Shown here: piece by piece, positions 1 through 8,526 of the stretch
How positions within the stretch are numbered: the first letter of the stretch is position 1
How the letters are laid out: every line of letters begins with the position of its first letter
Origin: AG25 sp035518815
GTDB taxonomy: Bacteria > Gemmatimonadota > Gemmatimonadetes > Gemmatimonadales > GWC2-71-9
Assembly: GCA_035518815.1 (NCBI GenBank)
Contig: DATIXG010000125.1
Coordinates: forward strand, 4,181-68,180
DNA length: 64,000 nt
Direction: 5' to 3'
Notes under the pieces: generated by a model
What the model was told of the DNA's origin: nothing
Database searches by the model: none
Seen by the model: the letters and a program-made list of their open reading frames with translations, nothing else
Made by a program: the position numbers and the translations under genes

Positions 1-1
1 C

Positions 2-280
2 TTCGGCAACCTCCCGGGCCTGACGATGAATAAGGGCGACCGGGTCCGCTGGTACATCGTTTCGCTGGGCACGGAGGTCGACTGGCACACGCCGCACTGG
101 CACGGCGAAACGATGATGCTCGAGGGCAGGGACTACACCGATGTGATCGAAGTGGGGCCGGCCGCCATGAAGGTCGGGGACATGATCGCCGACAACCCGG
201 GCACGTGGTTGCTGCACTGCCACGTGGCCGACCACATGATGGCCGGCATGTACGCGACGTATACGGTTGCGGGGCCCTAG
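2..280 (+). CDS. Multicopper oxidase, C-terminal fragment (5' end outside window)
   Basis: The reading frame is open to the left edge, so only the last ~92 residues are seen. They carry two copper-ligand signatures of the C-terminal cupredoxin domain: HTPHWHG (type 2/type 3 ligands) and HCHVADHMMAGM (the HCH of the T2/T3 cluster, with the type 1 Cys, His and axial Met). Multicopper oxidases oxidise phenols or metal ions and reduce O2 to water, usually in the periplasm. The internal ATG at 26 lies inside the domain and is not a real start. The gene converges on the glycosyltransferase and shares 4 bp with it. Whether it is a laccase, CueO-like or nitrite-reductase-like enzyme cannot be told from this fragment. 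Confidence 0.9.
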   Translation, partial: FGNLPGLTMNKGDRVRWYIVSLGTEVDWHTPHWHGETMMLEGRDYTDVIEVGPAAMKVGDMIADNPGTWLLHCHVADHMMAGMYATYTVAGP

Positions 281-2052
281 TTCGGCGGGGCGCCGGTCCC
301 GATGCGGGAGCGCACCCGGGAGCGCTCCTGGTCGAGCAGGCGCGCCGAGCGAGACCAGGCGTCGCTCGAGAGCGGACCGTACGTGACGGTCACGTCCTCA
401 CGGAAGCTGATTCCCTCGTCGAACACGAATATCGCGGTCGCCTGCTCCCGGGCCGCCAGCTGGTAGGAGCTCCACCGCGACGAGAGCGGCACGGCGCCCA
501 GCGGCCGGAACAGCTGCCCGCGGCTCTGGATGTTGATGACGTCCGGGCTGAACCGCGCGCCCGCAACGAGCCCGTAGAAGGTCACCTGCACGAGCGTGGG
601 CCGACTCGTTCCTCCGCGCTCGGCGATGGAGTCGATGGCCACGCGGCGCCCGGAGATCAAGGTCGTGAGCGAGCGGTAGGTATCGGGCGCGAGACAACGG
701 ATCACTTGCTCGTCCAGCGGCAGCACCTGCAGCTCGACCTGATCGGTGGTGAGGCGCACGGCGATGTCGTCGCGCTTGAGCGAGCCGTACCCGCCGGGGA
801 TGGTATCCTGGGCGCGGAGCCGCGCGGGCGGAAGGCCGGCCTGCAGCGCACCGTAGAGCAGCGCCCCTCGCACCGCCCATCCGCTCAAGGCCTTCACCAC
901 CGTTCCCATACTGGATAATCGCTCCTGCGGCGCGGGTCGCGCCAGTTCCACACAGAACTGTTCTACGCGCCTGGCGTGGTCCTTGATGTCGAACAGCTCC
1001 CGCGCGCGGCGCACGCCGGCGGCCCGCAGCTCCCCGAGGTGATCCGGCCGTGCTTGGAGGTGCGTCACCGCCCGGGCCAGATCCGTGGGCGAGCGCTCGG
1101 GCACGAGCAGGCCGGTTTCCGGGGTGAGGGCCTCGCGGTTGCCCTCGATGTCGGTGGCGATGGGAACGGTCCCGCATGCCATGGCTTCGAACAATACGCG
1201 GGACAACCCCTCCGTGTTCTCGTGCGACGCGCTGACCAGCACGTCCGCGGCCTGCATCCACCGGTAGACGTCGTCCTGCTGCGGCAGGAGCCGTACGTCC
1301 TCGCCGGCGCCGCTGGCACGGGCGCGCAGCTCGATCTCGGCGGCCACGCTCGCCGGGCGCGGGGTCCCGACAAGGACCAGGAGCGGCCGCGGGGCGGGCA
1401 AGAGGCCGATTGCCTCCACGAGGTCGAACACCCCCTTCGGCACCGTGACCTGTCCCACGAACAGCGCCACGAACCGATGCTCGGGGAGGCCCAGCGCGCG
1501 GCGCAGCCCCGCCCGGTCGTCGGTGGGACGGAACAGCGACAGGTCCGCCCCGTCGTGAATCGTGCGATAGCGGCGCGCGAGCCGCGGCGAGCGCGAGAAA
1601 CGCCGGCCGGTTGCTTCGGAGACGCCGATGCGCCCGTCGGCGAGCCGTTCGAGGAGCGGGTCGAGCCGGTTCGGCGAAGTGAGCCGCACGAACCAGAGGA
1701 GCTTCGCGGGCGTGCCGATCCTCGCGATCGCGCAGGTGAGCACATCGCGCTCGGCGTCGGGAGCGAGGATGTCGATCGCCCGTTCCCGCACGAGGGCGCG
1801 AATGCGCCGGCTCGCCGCGAGCACCTTGCCCACGGTCCGCGGCTTGATCGGCTGGAGCGGCACGTGGATCACCGGGCAGTCGAGCGTCGCGAGGTGATCG
1901 GCGAGCTCGCCGGGCTCGGGACAGATCGCGAGCGGCGCGACCACGCTCCGGTCCAGGTGCTCGATCAGGAGCGCCATGCTCCGCTGGCCGCCCATGCGCA
2001 GATGCGAGTGGTGGCTCACGAACGCCACCCGCACCGGTCCGCCGTCGCTCAT
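277..2052 (-). CDS. GT4 glycosyltransferase fused in frame to a secreted-type C-terminal domain
   Basis: Residues 1-375 look like a family 4 glycosyltransferase with a GT-B fold: an N-terminal SHHSHLRMGGQRS nucleotide-sugar fold start, FVGQVTVPKGVFDLVEA, then VSASHENTEGLSRVLFEAMACG, the usual C-terminal E-x7-E region. Residues ~380-591 are unlike a glycosyltransferase. They begin with a Met and a hydrophobic, signal-like segment ending in LRAQ, then a beta-rich region. An AGGAG motif sits 11 nt before that internal ATG (909), so the second part could also be translated on its own. The start overlaps the engB stop as ATGA, making this the last gene of the tig-clpP-clpX-engB operon. Substrate and role are unknown. 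Confidence 0.75.
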   Translation of the reverse strand: MSDGGPVRVAFVSHHSHLRMGGQRSMALLIEHLDRSVVAPLAICPEPGELADHLATLDCPVIHVPLQPIKPRTVGKVLAASRRIRALVRERAIDILAPDAERDVLTCAIARIGTPAKLLWFVRLTSPNRLDPLLERLADGRIGVSEATGRRFSRSPRLARRYRTIHDGADLSLFRPTDDRAGLRRALGLPEHRFVALFVGQVTVPKGVFDLVEAIGLLPAPRPLLVLVGTPRPASVAAEIELRARASGAGEDVRLLPQQDDVYRWMQAADVLVSASHENTEGLSRVLFEAMACGTVPIATDIEGNREALTPETGLLVPERSPTDLARAVTHLQARPDHLGELRAAGVRRARELFDIKDHARRVEQFCVELARPAPQERLSSMGTVVKALSGWAVRGALLYGALQAGLPPARLRAQDTIPGGYGSLKRDDIAVRLTTDQVELQVLPLDEQVIRCLAPDTYRSLTTLISGRRVAIDSIAERGGTSRPTLVQVTFYGLVAGARFSPDVINIQSRGQLFRPLGAVPLSSRWSSYQLAAREQATAIFVFDEGISFREDVTVTYGPLSSDAWSRSARLLDQERSRVRSRIGTGAPPN

Positions 2053-2720
2053 GCCGCGAGGGCGCTCACGAGCGCGGCGATCGCCTCCCGCAGCTCGGGC
2101 AGGCCGTCCTTGGTGCGGGCGCTGGTCAGGATCACCTGGTCGGCGGGCAACTCGACGGCGGCGCCGAGGACGCGCGCCCGCTCAAGCCGCCGCAGCCGGG
2201 ACAGGGTGTCACTCTTCGTGAGCGCCGCGAGCACCGGGGTGCCCGCCGTGGCGAACACCTCGTGGATGGCCTGGTCCTCGGGCGAGGGCTCGCGGCGAAT
2301 GTCGAGCAGCCAGACGACGCCTGCCAGGCGCGGCCGGTCGATGGTGTGGCGGATGAGGCCGCGGAATTTCGCGCGCTCGCTCTGCGGCGCGCGGGCGTAG
2401 CCGTAGCCGGGGAGGTCCAACAAATACAGGGCGCGGTGCGCTGTGCGCGGTTGCTTCTCTGGCGGCTCGGATGTCCGCGTCGCGCCGTCAGTAACTGCGT
2501 ACTGCGCACGACGCACCAGTGGCATCTGCACCCGGAACACATTCAGCATCCGCGTCTTCCCCGGCGTCGCGGAGACCTTCGCGATCCGCCGTCCCACGAG
2601 CGCGTTCAGAAGGCTGGATTTCCCGACGTTCGAGCGGCCGACCAGAACGACTTCGGGGAGGGGGGGATCGAGCGAAACGTCTGCCTGAGGGAACGACCCG
2701 ACGAAGACCGGCTCGGTCAG
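2049..2720 (-). CDS. engB: Ribosome-biogenesis GTPase EngB/YihA (YsxC)
   Basis: EngB is a small GTPase that helps assemble the large ribosomal subunit. The protein shows G1 GRSNVGKSS, G3 DLPGYG, G4 TKSD and G5 TSA. The family N-terminus (FVGSFPQADVSL) fits a CTG start at 2720, which overlaps the clpX stop as CTGA and is preceded by AAGGAAG. An ATG at 2783 would add 21 residues lacking family resemblance and overlap clpX by 67 bp. Between G1/switch I and the DLPGYG motif is an extra segment of roughly 25-30 residues not usual for the family, containing a 7-bp repeat (ACTGCGT/ACTGCGC, about 2494-2507). The protein would be 223 residues from the CTG start. Confidence 0.9.
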   Translation of the reverse strand: MTEPVFVGSFPQADVSLDPPLPEVVLVGRSNVGKSSLLNALVGRRIAKVSATPGKTRMLNVFRVQMPLVRRAQYAVTDGATRTSEPPEKQPRTAHRALYLLDLPGYGYARAPQSERAKFRGLIRHTIDRPRLAGVVWLLDIRREPSPEDQAIHEVFATAGTPVLAALTKSDTLSRLRRLERARVLGAAVELPADQVILTSARTKDGLPELREAIAALVSALAA

Positions 2721-3967
2721 GCTTCCTTCTTCTGCCGTACGCGCTCGGTGACGAGCAGCGGGGCCCGGCCGTCGGTGACGCACTCGGCGGTGATGGCCAC
2801 CTCGCGGACGTCGTCCCGGCTGGGCAGCTCGAACATGATGTCCGTCATCAGCTCCTCGAGAATGGCGCGGAGCCCGCGGGCGCCGGTGCCGCGCTTCAGG
2901 GCCTTCTGCGCGATGGCCTTGATGGCGTCCTTCTCGATGGTCAGGCGGACGTCTTCCAGCTCGAACAGCTTGTGGTACTGTTTCACGAGCGCGTTCTTGG
3001 GCTCGACCAGGATGCGCATCAGCGCGGCCTCGTCGAGGGAGTCGAGCGGGACGGCCACGGGCAAGCGGCCCACCAGCTCGGGGATCAAGCCGTAGCGCAG
3101 CAGGTCGTCGGGCTCGACGTCGCTGAAGGGATTCTTCTTGGCCTTCTCCGGGGCGCCCTCGGCGACCTCTTCCTTGGTGAAGCCGATCTGCCGCCGGCCG
3201 GTGCGCGACTCGATGATCTTCTCGAGGCCGTCGAACGCTCCGCCGCAGATGAACAGGATGTCCTTGGTGTTGACCTGGATGTATTCCTGTTGCGGATGCT
3301 TGCGCCCGCCCTGGGGCGGCACGCTCGCCACCGTGCCCTCGAGAATCTTGAGCAGGGCCTGCTGCACTCCTTCACCCGAGACGTCGCGCGTGATGCTCGG
3401 GTTCTCTGACTTGCGGGCGATCTTGTCGATCTCGTCGATGTAGACGATGCCGCGCTCGGCCTCCGACACGTTGAAATCGGCGGCCTGGAGCAGGCGGACC
3501 AGGATGTTCTCCACGTCCTCGCCCACGTACCCGGCTTCGGTCAGCGTGGTCGCGTCGGCGATCGTGAACGGCACGTCGAGGATCCGCGCCAGCGTCTGGG
3601 CGAGCAGGGTCTTGCCGACGCCCGTCGGCCCGACGAGAAGGATGTTGCTCTTGTCGAGCTCGACCTCTCCCTCGCGCGCCTGGTGCGCGTTGATCCGCTT
3701 GTAGTGGTTGTAGACCGCGACGGCGAGGGTCTTCTTCGCCTTCTCCTGCCCGATCACGTACTGGTCCAGCACTTCCTTGATCTCGGCGGGAATGGGGACC
3801 TGTGTGATCGCTTCGGAGACTTCGCGCTCTTCGTCCTCCGCCAGGATCTCGTTGCAGAGCGCGATGCACTCGTTACAAATGTAGACCGACGGTCCGGAAA
3901 TGAACTTCCGCACCGAGTCCTTCGACTTCCCGCAGAATGAGCACCGGAGGTGCTTATCGTGGGACAT
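2717..3967 (-). CDS. clpX: ATP-dependent Clp protease ATP-binding subunit ClpX
   Basis: The unfoldase ring feeds substrates into ClpP. This 416-residue protein has the family's normal length and order: a C4 zinc-binding domain (Cys9, 12, 31, 34), Walker A GPTGVGKT (113-120), pore loop GYVGE (146-150), Walker B VYIDEID (175-181), and a C-terminal small domain including RGTGARGLRAILE. It lies 41 bp downstream of clpP in the same operon, so the peptidase and its ATPase are made together. The ATG at 3967 starts exactly at the family N-terminus. Confidence 0.98.
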   Translation of the reverse strand: MSHDKHLRCSFCGKSKDSVRKFISGPSVYICNECIALCNEILAEDEEREVSEAITQVPIPAEIKEVLDQYVIGQEKAKKTLAVAVYNHYKRINAHQAREGEVELDKSNILLVGPTGVGKTLLAQTLARILDVPFTIADATTLTEAGYVGEDVENILVRLLQAADFNVSEAERGIVYIDEIDKIARKSENPSITRDVSGEGVQQALLKILEGTVASVPPQGGRKHPQQEYIQVNTKDILFICGGAFDGLEKIIESRTGRRQIGFTKEEVAEGAPEKAKKNPFSDVEPDDLLRYGLIPELVGRLPVAVPLDSLDEAALMRILVEPKNALVKQYHKLFELEDVRLTIEKDAIKAIAQKALKRGTGARGLRAILEELMTDIMFELPSRDDVREVAITAECVTDGRAPLLVTERVRQKKEA

Positions 3968-4008
3968 GGGGCCTTAGTATGGTTTGCGGCCGGGCCGGAC
4001 GCAAGCGG

Positions 4009-4629
4009 TCACTTCTTCTTCCCGTCGTCGAGCTCTTGATAGTTCGCGATCACATGGTCGATAAGACCGTAATCCTTCGCCTCTTCCGCCGACATGAAGC
4101 GGTCCCGATCCATGTCCTTCTCAATCTGGTCGACCGCCTTGCCGGTGTGCTTGGAGTATAGCTCATTCAGCTTGCCGCGCAGGTAGAGGATTTCCCGGGC
4201 CTGGATTTCGATGTCGGAGGCGGTGCCCTGCGCCCCCCCGGACGGCTGGTGCATCATGATGCGCGCGTGCGGCAGCGCCGACCGTTTGCCTTTGCGGCCG
4301 GCCGTGAGGAGGAACGAGCCCATCGAGGCCGCCATCCCCATGCAGATGGTGTTCACGGGCGCGCGCATGAACTGCATCGTGTCGTAGATCGCCATGCCGG
4401 AGGACACGAGGCCGCCGGGGCTGTTGATGTAGAGGTAGATGTCGCGCTCCGGATTGTCGGCATCCAGGAACAGGAGCTGGGCGATGATGATGTTGGCTAC
4501 GTCGTCGTTGATCATCGTGCCCAGGAACACGATGCGATCCATCAACAGGCGGCTGAAGATGTCGTAGGTCCGCTCGCCGCGGCTCGACCGCTCGATGATG
4601 TAGGGCGGATAAATCTGGCTCACGATCAC
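4009..4629 (-). CDS. clpP: ATP-dependent Clp protease proteolytic subunit
   Basis: This is the serine peptidase subunit that forms the 14-mer chamber with ClpX. The catalytic triad is visible: Ser102 in MGMAASMGS, His127 in MMHQPSGG, Asp176 in DRDRF. The INSPGG oxyanion motif is at 68-73. The 206-residue length is typical. The start is GTG and overlaps the trigger factor stop as GTGA, which indicates translational coupling. A single clpP copy appears in this window. Confidence 0.98.
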   Translation of the reverse strand: MIVSQIYPPYIIERSSRGERTYDIFSRLLMDRIVFLGTMINDDVANIIIAQLLFLDADNPERDIYLYINSPGGLVSSGMAIYDTMQFMRAPVNTICMGMAASMGSFLLTAGRKGKRSALPHARIMMHQPSGGAQGTASDIEIQAREILYLRGKLNELYSKHTGKAVDQIEKDMDRDRFMSAEEAKDYGLIDHVIANYQELDDGKKK

Positions 4630-5906
4630 GTCTGCTCCACGGTGGAATGCGACAGGAGAGAGGCGAACACCTTCTCCTCGGTGAGGCTCCGCTCGATGTC
4701 GCGGAGCCGCTTGGCCTTCTCGAGTGACGCCCGCAGCTCGGCCGCGGGGACGTTGCGACGCTGCGCCAGCTCCGCGATCCGCTGCTCGACCTCAGCGCCG
4801 GTGGCCTGAAGCTTTTCCCGCTCGACCACGGCGTCGAGGATCAGGTCGCGCCGCACCTGCGCCTCGGCCAGCGGCCGGAACTCGCTCGCAAACTTCTCCA
4901 GGCGGTCCTCGGGGATGCCGTACGCCTGCGCGTACAGCGCGACCGCGCGCTCGACCAGAGGGCGCGGCGCCACCACCCGGTTGGCCGCGACGATCTGCTC
5001 GATCAGATCGGACCGCACCCGGGCGTCCGCCTCGCGCTCCGCTTCCCGCTCCAGGTCCTGGCGCACGGCGCTTCGCAGCGCCTCGAGCGACTCGAAATCC
5101 CCAACCTCGCGCGCGAACGCGTCATCCAGCTCGGGCAGCTGCTGGCGTTTCACCTCGTGCAGCGTGATGCGGATGTCGCGCGACTGCCCGCGCTTCGCTT
5201 CGTCGGGAAAATCGTCGGGGAAACGCACCGTCGCATCGGCGGACTGGCCGGGGCTGAGCGTCATGATCCGCTCCTCGACCTCCGGGATCGCGCGCCCATC
5301 GCCCAGCACCAACTCGTGGGTCTGCGGGTCCCGCGCTTCGCCGTCCGCCCGGGTCGCGATCGTCACGCTCACGAGATCCTTCGGCTTGGGCTTTACCTCC
5401 TCCACTTCCTTCACCCCCTCCACTCCCTCAGCCTTGACCGGCACCCAGGGGGCGCGCTGATCCCGCAGCTCGTCGAGCTGAGCGCGCACCTGCGCGTCCG
5501 ACACCTTGGGCACCGTGCGCTGCAGCTTGAAGCCGCCGAGCCGGTCCAGCTTCAGATCGGGCTTCAGCTCGACGTGAAACTCGAACGTCACGGGCGCACC
5601 CGCCTCCCACCGCAGGTTGTGGATGTGCGGGTCGGCGATGGGCTTCAACGATTCCTGCTCGACCGCGGCGCGCCAGGAGGTCCGCACCAGCTCGCTCAAT
5701 GCTTCCTGTCGGATGTCGTCAGCGAACTGCTTCCGGACGATGGCCGCCGGCGCCTTGCCGCGCCGGAACCCCGGCAGGCGCGCGCGCCGCTGGTAGGCCG
5801 TCGTGGCGCGCTCCTCGGCGGCCCGCACCTGCTCGGCGGGCACCGTCACGGCCAGCGAAGCCTCGCCCGGCTCTTCTTTGGTCTTCCGGATCTGGATGTC
5901 GGTCAC
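4626..5906 (-). CDS. tig: Trigger factor, ribosome-associated chaperone/PPIase
   Basis: Trigger factor binds ribosomal protein L23 and shields nascent chains. The N-terminal ribosome-binding tail contains the expected GFRRGKAPAAIVRKQF signature. A central FKBP-like PPIase domain and a C-terminal helical arm (ending about residue 426) follow. A low-complexity acidic/basic stretch of EGVEGVKEVEEVK type interrupts the region before the PPIase domain (about 5388-5440 in DNA, period 9 bp) and is not conserved in the family. It is the first gene of the tig-clpP-clpX operon; the upstream gap (5907-5991) is shared with the divergent HdeD-like gene and should hold both promoters. Confidence 0.95.
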   Translation of the reverse strand: MTDIQIRKTKEEPGEASLAVTVPAEQVRAAEERATTAYQRRARLPGFRRGKAPAAIVRKQFADDIRQEALSELVRTSWRAAVEQESLKPIADPHIHNLRWEAGAPVTFEFHVELKPDLKLDRLGGFKLQRTVPKVSDAQVRAQLDELRDQRAPWVPVKAEGVEGVKEVEEVKPKPKDLVSVTIATRADGEARDPQTHELVLGDGRAIPEVEERIMTLSPGQSADATVRFPDDFPDEAKRGQSRDIRITLHEVKRQQLPELDDAFAREVGDFESLEALRSAVRQDLEREAEREADARVRSDLIEQIVAANRVVAPRPLVERAVALYAQAYGIPEDRLEKFASEFRPLAEAQVRRDLILDAVVEREKLQATGAEVEQRIAELAQRRNVPAAELRASLEKAKRLRDIERSLTEEKVFASLLSHSTVEQT

Positions 5907-5991
5907 AGCGGAAATCTAACAGGTCTCGTGCCTTGCGCCGCCGTGTCCCCGCGCGCACGTTGGTCGAGGTCCTCCACTCGAGAAACGCCCT

Positions 5992-6558
5992 ATGAACCCG
6001 ACCGAAATCGCAGCAGCAGCTCGCCACCACTGGTGGCTGTTCGTGCTTCGTGGCGTAGTGGGTATTGTCTTCGGCCTCCTGATGTTGATGTGGCCCGGCG
6101 CGTCCATCATGGCGGTGCTGATATTCGTCGCCGCCTACGCCCTGGTGGACGGACTCGTCACGATCGGGTCCGCCTTCCGGCTCCGGCCCCTGTTCGATCG
6201 CTGGTGGGCGTTGCTCGTCCAGGGCCTGATCAGCGCGGCCTTCGGGGTGCTGGCGTTCATGCGGCCTGGCCTGTCGCTGCTCTACATTGTTATCTCGGTG
6301 TCGTTGTGGATGGTCTTCGCAGCCCTGGCCCAGTTCTTCCTGGCCCGCGCGCAGCGCGCGATGGGGGCGCCGTCGTTCTGGCCCACGCTGGGCGGCATCC
6401 TGAGCCTTGTCCTGGCGGTGCTGGCGCTGGCATACCCCGGACGGACCATCCTACTCGTCGTTGCTTTCATCGCGTGGTTCGCGCTGATCGGTGGGGCGGT
6501 CCAGATCATGGTAGCGTTCCGCGTGCGGTCCCTCTTCGCGCGGGCGGCCGCCGCGTGA
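5992..6558 (+). CDS. HdeD/DUF308-family integral membrane protein
   Basis: The 188-residue protein is almost wholly hydrophobic with about six predicted transmembrane helices arranged as three pairs. Each pair has a G-x-hydrophobic-P pattern (FGLLMLMWPGAS, FGVLAFMRPGLS, LAVLALAYPGRT) typical of HdeD/DUF308 proteins. In E. coli HdeD contributes to acid resistance at high cell density, but most members have no known function. The gene is divergent from tig and stands alone, ending 13 bp before the convergent peroxidase gene. Confidence 0.8.
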   Translation: MNPTEIAAAARHHWWLFVLRGVVGIVFGLLMLMWPGASIMAVLIFVAAYALVDGLVTIGSAFRLRPLFDRWWALLVQGLISAAFGVLAFMRPGLSLLYIVISVSLWMVFAALAQFFLARAQRAMGAPSFWPTLGGILSLVLAVLALAYPGRTILLVVAFIAWFALIGGAVQIMVAFRVRSLFARAAAA

Positions 6559-6571
6559 TCGCCCCCGCGCC

Positions 6572-8386
6572 CTAGTCGGGCGTGGCGACCGTATCGGTTA
6601 ACGACTGGAGAAACGCCGCGAGGTCCTGCCGCTCGGCCGCCGCGAGATGGAGCGCGCGCGCCGCGAGCGTCTGGCCGGGGACCCGCGCGCCCACACCCGC
6701 ACCGCCCCCGCGATTGTAGAAGTCGATCACACTTGCGAGCGTGGCGAACGCCCCGTTGTGCATGTACGGCGCCGTGAGCTCCACGTTGCGCAGCGTCGGC
6801 ACCTTGAAGGCGGCGTGATGGGTGGCCTCATGGTCCACACCACCCCGGCCGGGGTCGGGGTCGAGCCGGCCGCGACGCGCCACCGCGTGCTCCGGAACGC
6901 CGATGATCTCCGGTTCGGACGTCACGAAGTCCGGTGGCATCGTGCCGTTGAAGAGCGGCAGGAAGTGACAGGTGCCGCACCGCCCTTTTCCCATGAACAG
7001 GTTGAACCCCCGCCGCTCGGCCGGTGTCAGGGCTGCCGTGTCGCCGCGGGCCGCGCGGTCGAAAGGTGAGTTGAGCGCCCGCAGCGACCGCACGTAGGCC
7101 GCGAGGGCGATGCGGATCGCCCGGCCGCTCACGGCGCTGTCGGGCTTCGATCCCAGCTCGCGCGCGAACCGCTCGCGATACGCGGTATCGCCGCGCAGCC
7201 GCGCGGCCGCGCTCTCCGCGCCTCCCCCCATCTCTACCGGACTCGCCAGCACCAGCTCCGCCTGCAGCTCGAGCGAGCCCGCGCGCAAATCGTCGAACAG
7301 TGCCGGCTGGTAGGCGGCGTTCCAGAGCGTCGGCGTGTTGCGGGTGACCTTCGTGTGCGAGCCGAGGGGCGCGCTGCGCGCGCGCCCGTCGGTGAAGGCA
7401 CGCGCGGGGTCGTGACACGAGATGCAGGCGCGAGACCCGGATGCCGACAGCCGGGGGTCCCTGAACAGCGCGGCGCCGAGGGCAATCAGACCGGTGGTGG
7501 CGCGGGGAGCGAAATCGGGCGCGTAGGCGGTGGGGTCGAACGCGCCGCGCTCGAACAGCGTGGCCGCGCCCTGGCGCCACAGGCGCCGGAGCGGCGGCGG
7601 GGCAGGGAACGTGGCGCGTGCCGCGGCGGTCGCCTGCCACGCGGGGTTCGCGTACCCGACGATGAACGCGAGCCGGTCCAGCTCGTCGAAGCGCGGCTGC
7701 GCGCGCAGATAGGCTGCCGCTGCGCCGAGGGTCGAATCAATGGGCGCCCAGCCGTGGGCGAGTCCGCGGGCGCCCTCGAGCGCCGTCGCGGCTTCGATCA
7801 CCGCGTCGCCCGAGCGGTCGGTATCGAACCCCGCCAGCTCGAGCGTCACCACGCGCGCGATCTCGAGCCGCAGCGCATCCAGGACAGCGACTTCCGGGAT
7901 GTCGAGGTACGTGGTGAGCGAGCGGAACTGCCGCAGGCCGTCTGCCATGGCGCGCACCGTCGCTCGCACCGAGTCGGCCCCCGGGGTTTCGCCGCCGAAG
8001 AGCGCTGCCTCCACGATCTGGAAGGCGGCTGGCGCGCCCAGCGGACCCGCGGGCCGATCCTCTGACGTCTCCGGTAGCGGCCCGTTCCAATCTGCGGTGA
8101 GCGTCGGACCGTAGACTGCGAGCAGGCATTCCGCACGCCGGTACGCGGCGCGCGCCGAGCGGTACGCGGCGCGATCGAGAGTTGAATCGAGCACGGCGAG
8201 CGCCCGGGCCAGCGAGTCGAGCTGCCGCTCGAACACGAGCCGCGCTGCCGTCGCGACGCGCGGGCGAATGTGTCCGTCCGACATGGCAGACTGCGACCTC
8301 GAACGCTGCGCACTGATGTACAGCGCGAGCGCGAACGCGGCGGCGACGACCGCCGGCAACGCCCATCGCAGGCCGGGTCGTTTCAC
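6572..8386 (-). CDS. Di-heme cytochrome c peroxidase/MauG family, with helical N-terminal domain
   Basis: Two CXXCH heme-attachment motifs are present, CISCH (about residues 321-325) and CGTCH (about 470-474), spaced as in CcpA/MauG enzymes, and a C-terminal MHNGAF loop typical of MauG-type proteins. The GTG at 8386 is preferred because it starts a clean membrane anchor (residues 7-25). The longer ORF from ATG 8470 would run into the promoter of the divergent phosphoesterase. Residues ~40-270 form an alpha-helical domain found before the heme domains in some peroxidases and resembling imelysin-type helices; this part is an inference. It likely acts in the periplasm. The electron donor and substrate are unknown. 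Confidence 0.85.
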   Translation of the reverse strand: MKRPGLRWALPAVVAAAFALALYISAQRSRSQSAMSDGHIRPRVATAARLVFERQLDSLARALAVLDSTLDRAAYRSARAAYRRAECLLAVYGPTLTADWNGPLPETSEDRPAGPLGAPAAFQIVEAALFGGETPGADSVRATVRAMADGLRQFRSLTTYLDIPEVAVLDALRLEIARVVTLELAGFDTDRSGDAVIEAATALEGARGLAHGWAPIDSTLGAAAAYLRAQPRFDELDRLAFIVGYANPAWQATAAARATFPAPPPLRRLWRQGAATLFERGAFDPTAYAPDFAPRATTGLIALGAALFRDPRLSASGSRACISCHDPARAFTDGRARSAPLGSHTKVTRNTPTLWNAAYQPALFDDLRAGSLELQAELVLASPVEMGGGAESAAARLRGDTAYRERFARELGSKPDSAVSGRAIRIALAAYVRSLRALNSPFDRAARGDTAALTPAERRGFNLFMGKGRCGTCHFLPLFNGTMPPDFVTSEPEIIGVPEHAVARRGRLDPDPGRGGVDHEATHHAAFKVPTLRNVELTAPYMHNGAFATLASVIDFYNRGGGAGVGARVPGQTLAARALHLAAAERQDLAAFLQSLTDTVATPD

Positions 8387-8526
8387 TTTGTGGCGTCCCG
8401 CGCGGTCCGCATCGCTCAAACTAGCGGCACCGCCAAGGATTGTTACCGCGTCGCGTCCATTCCGTGACACGGCAGGCCGAATGTTCGGCGTTCCGTTACA
8501 ACGCTCACCAAGTTCGGGAGGAACGC

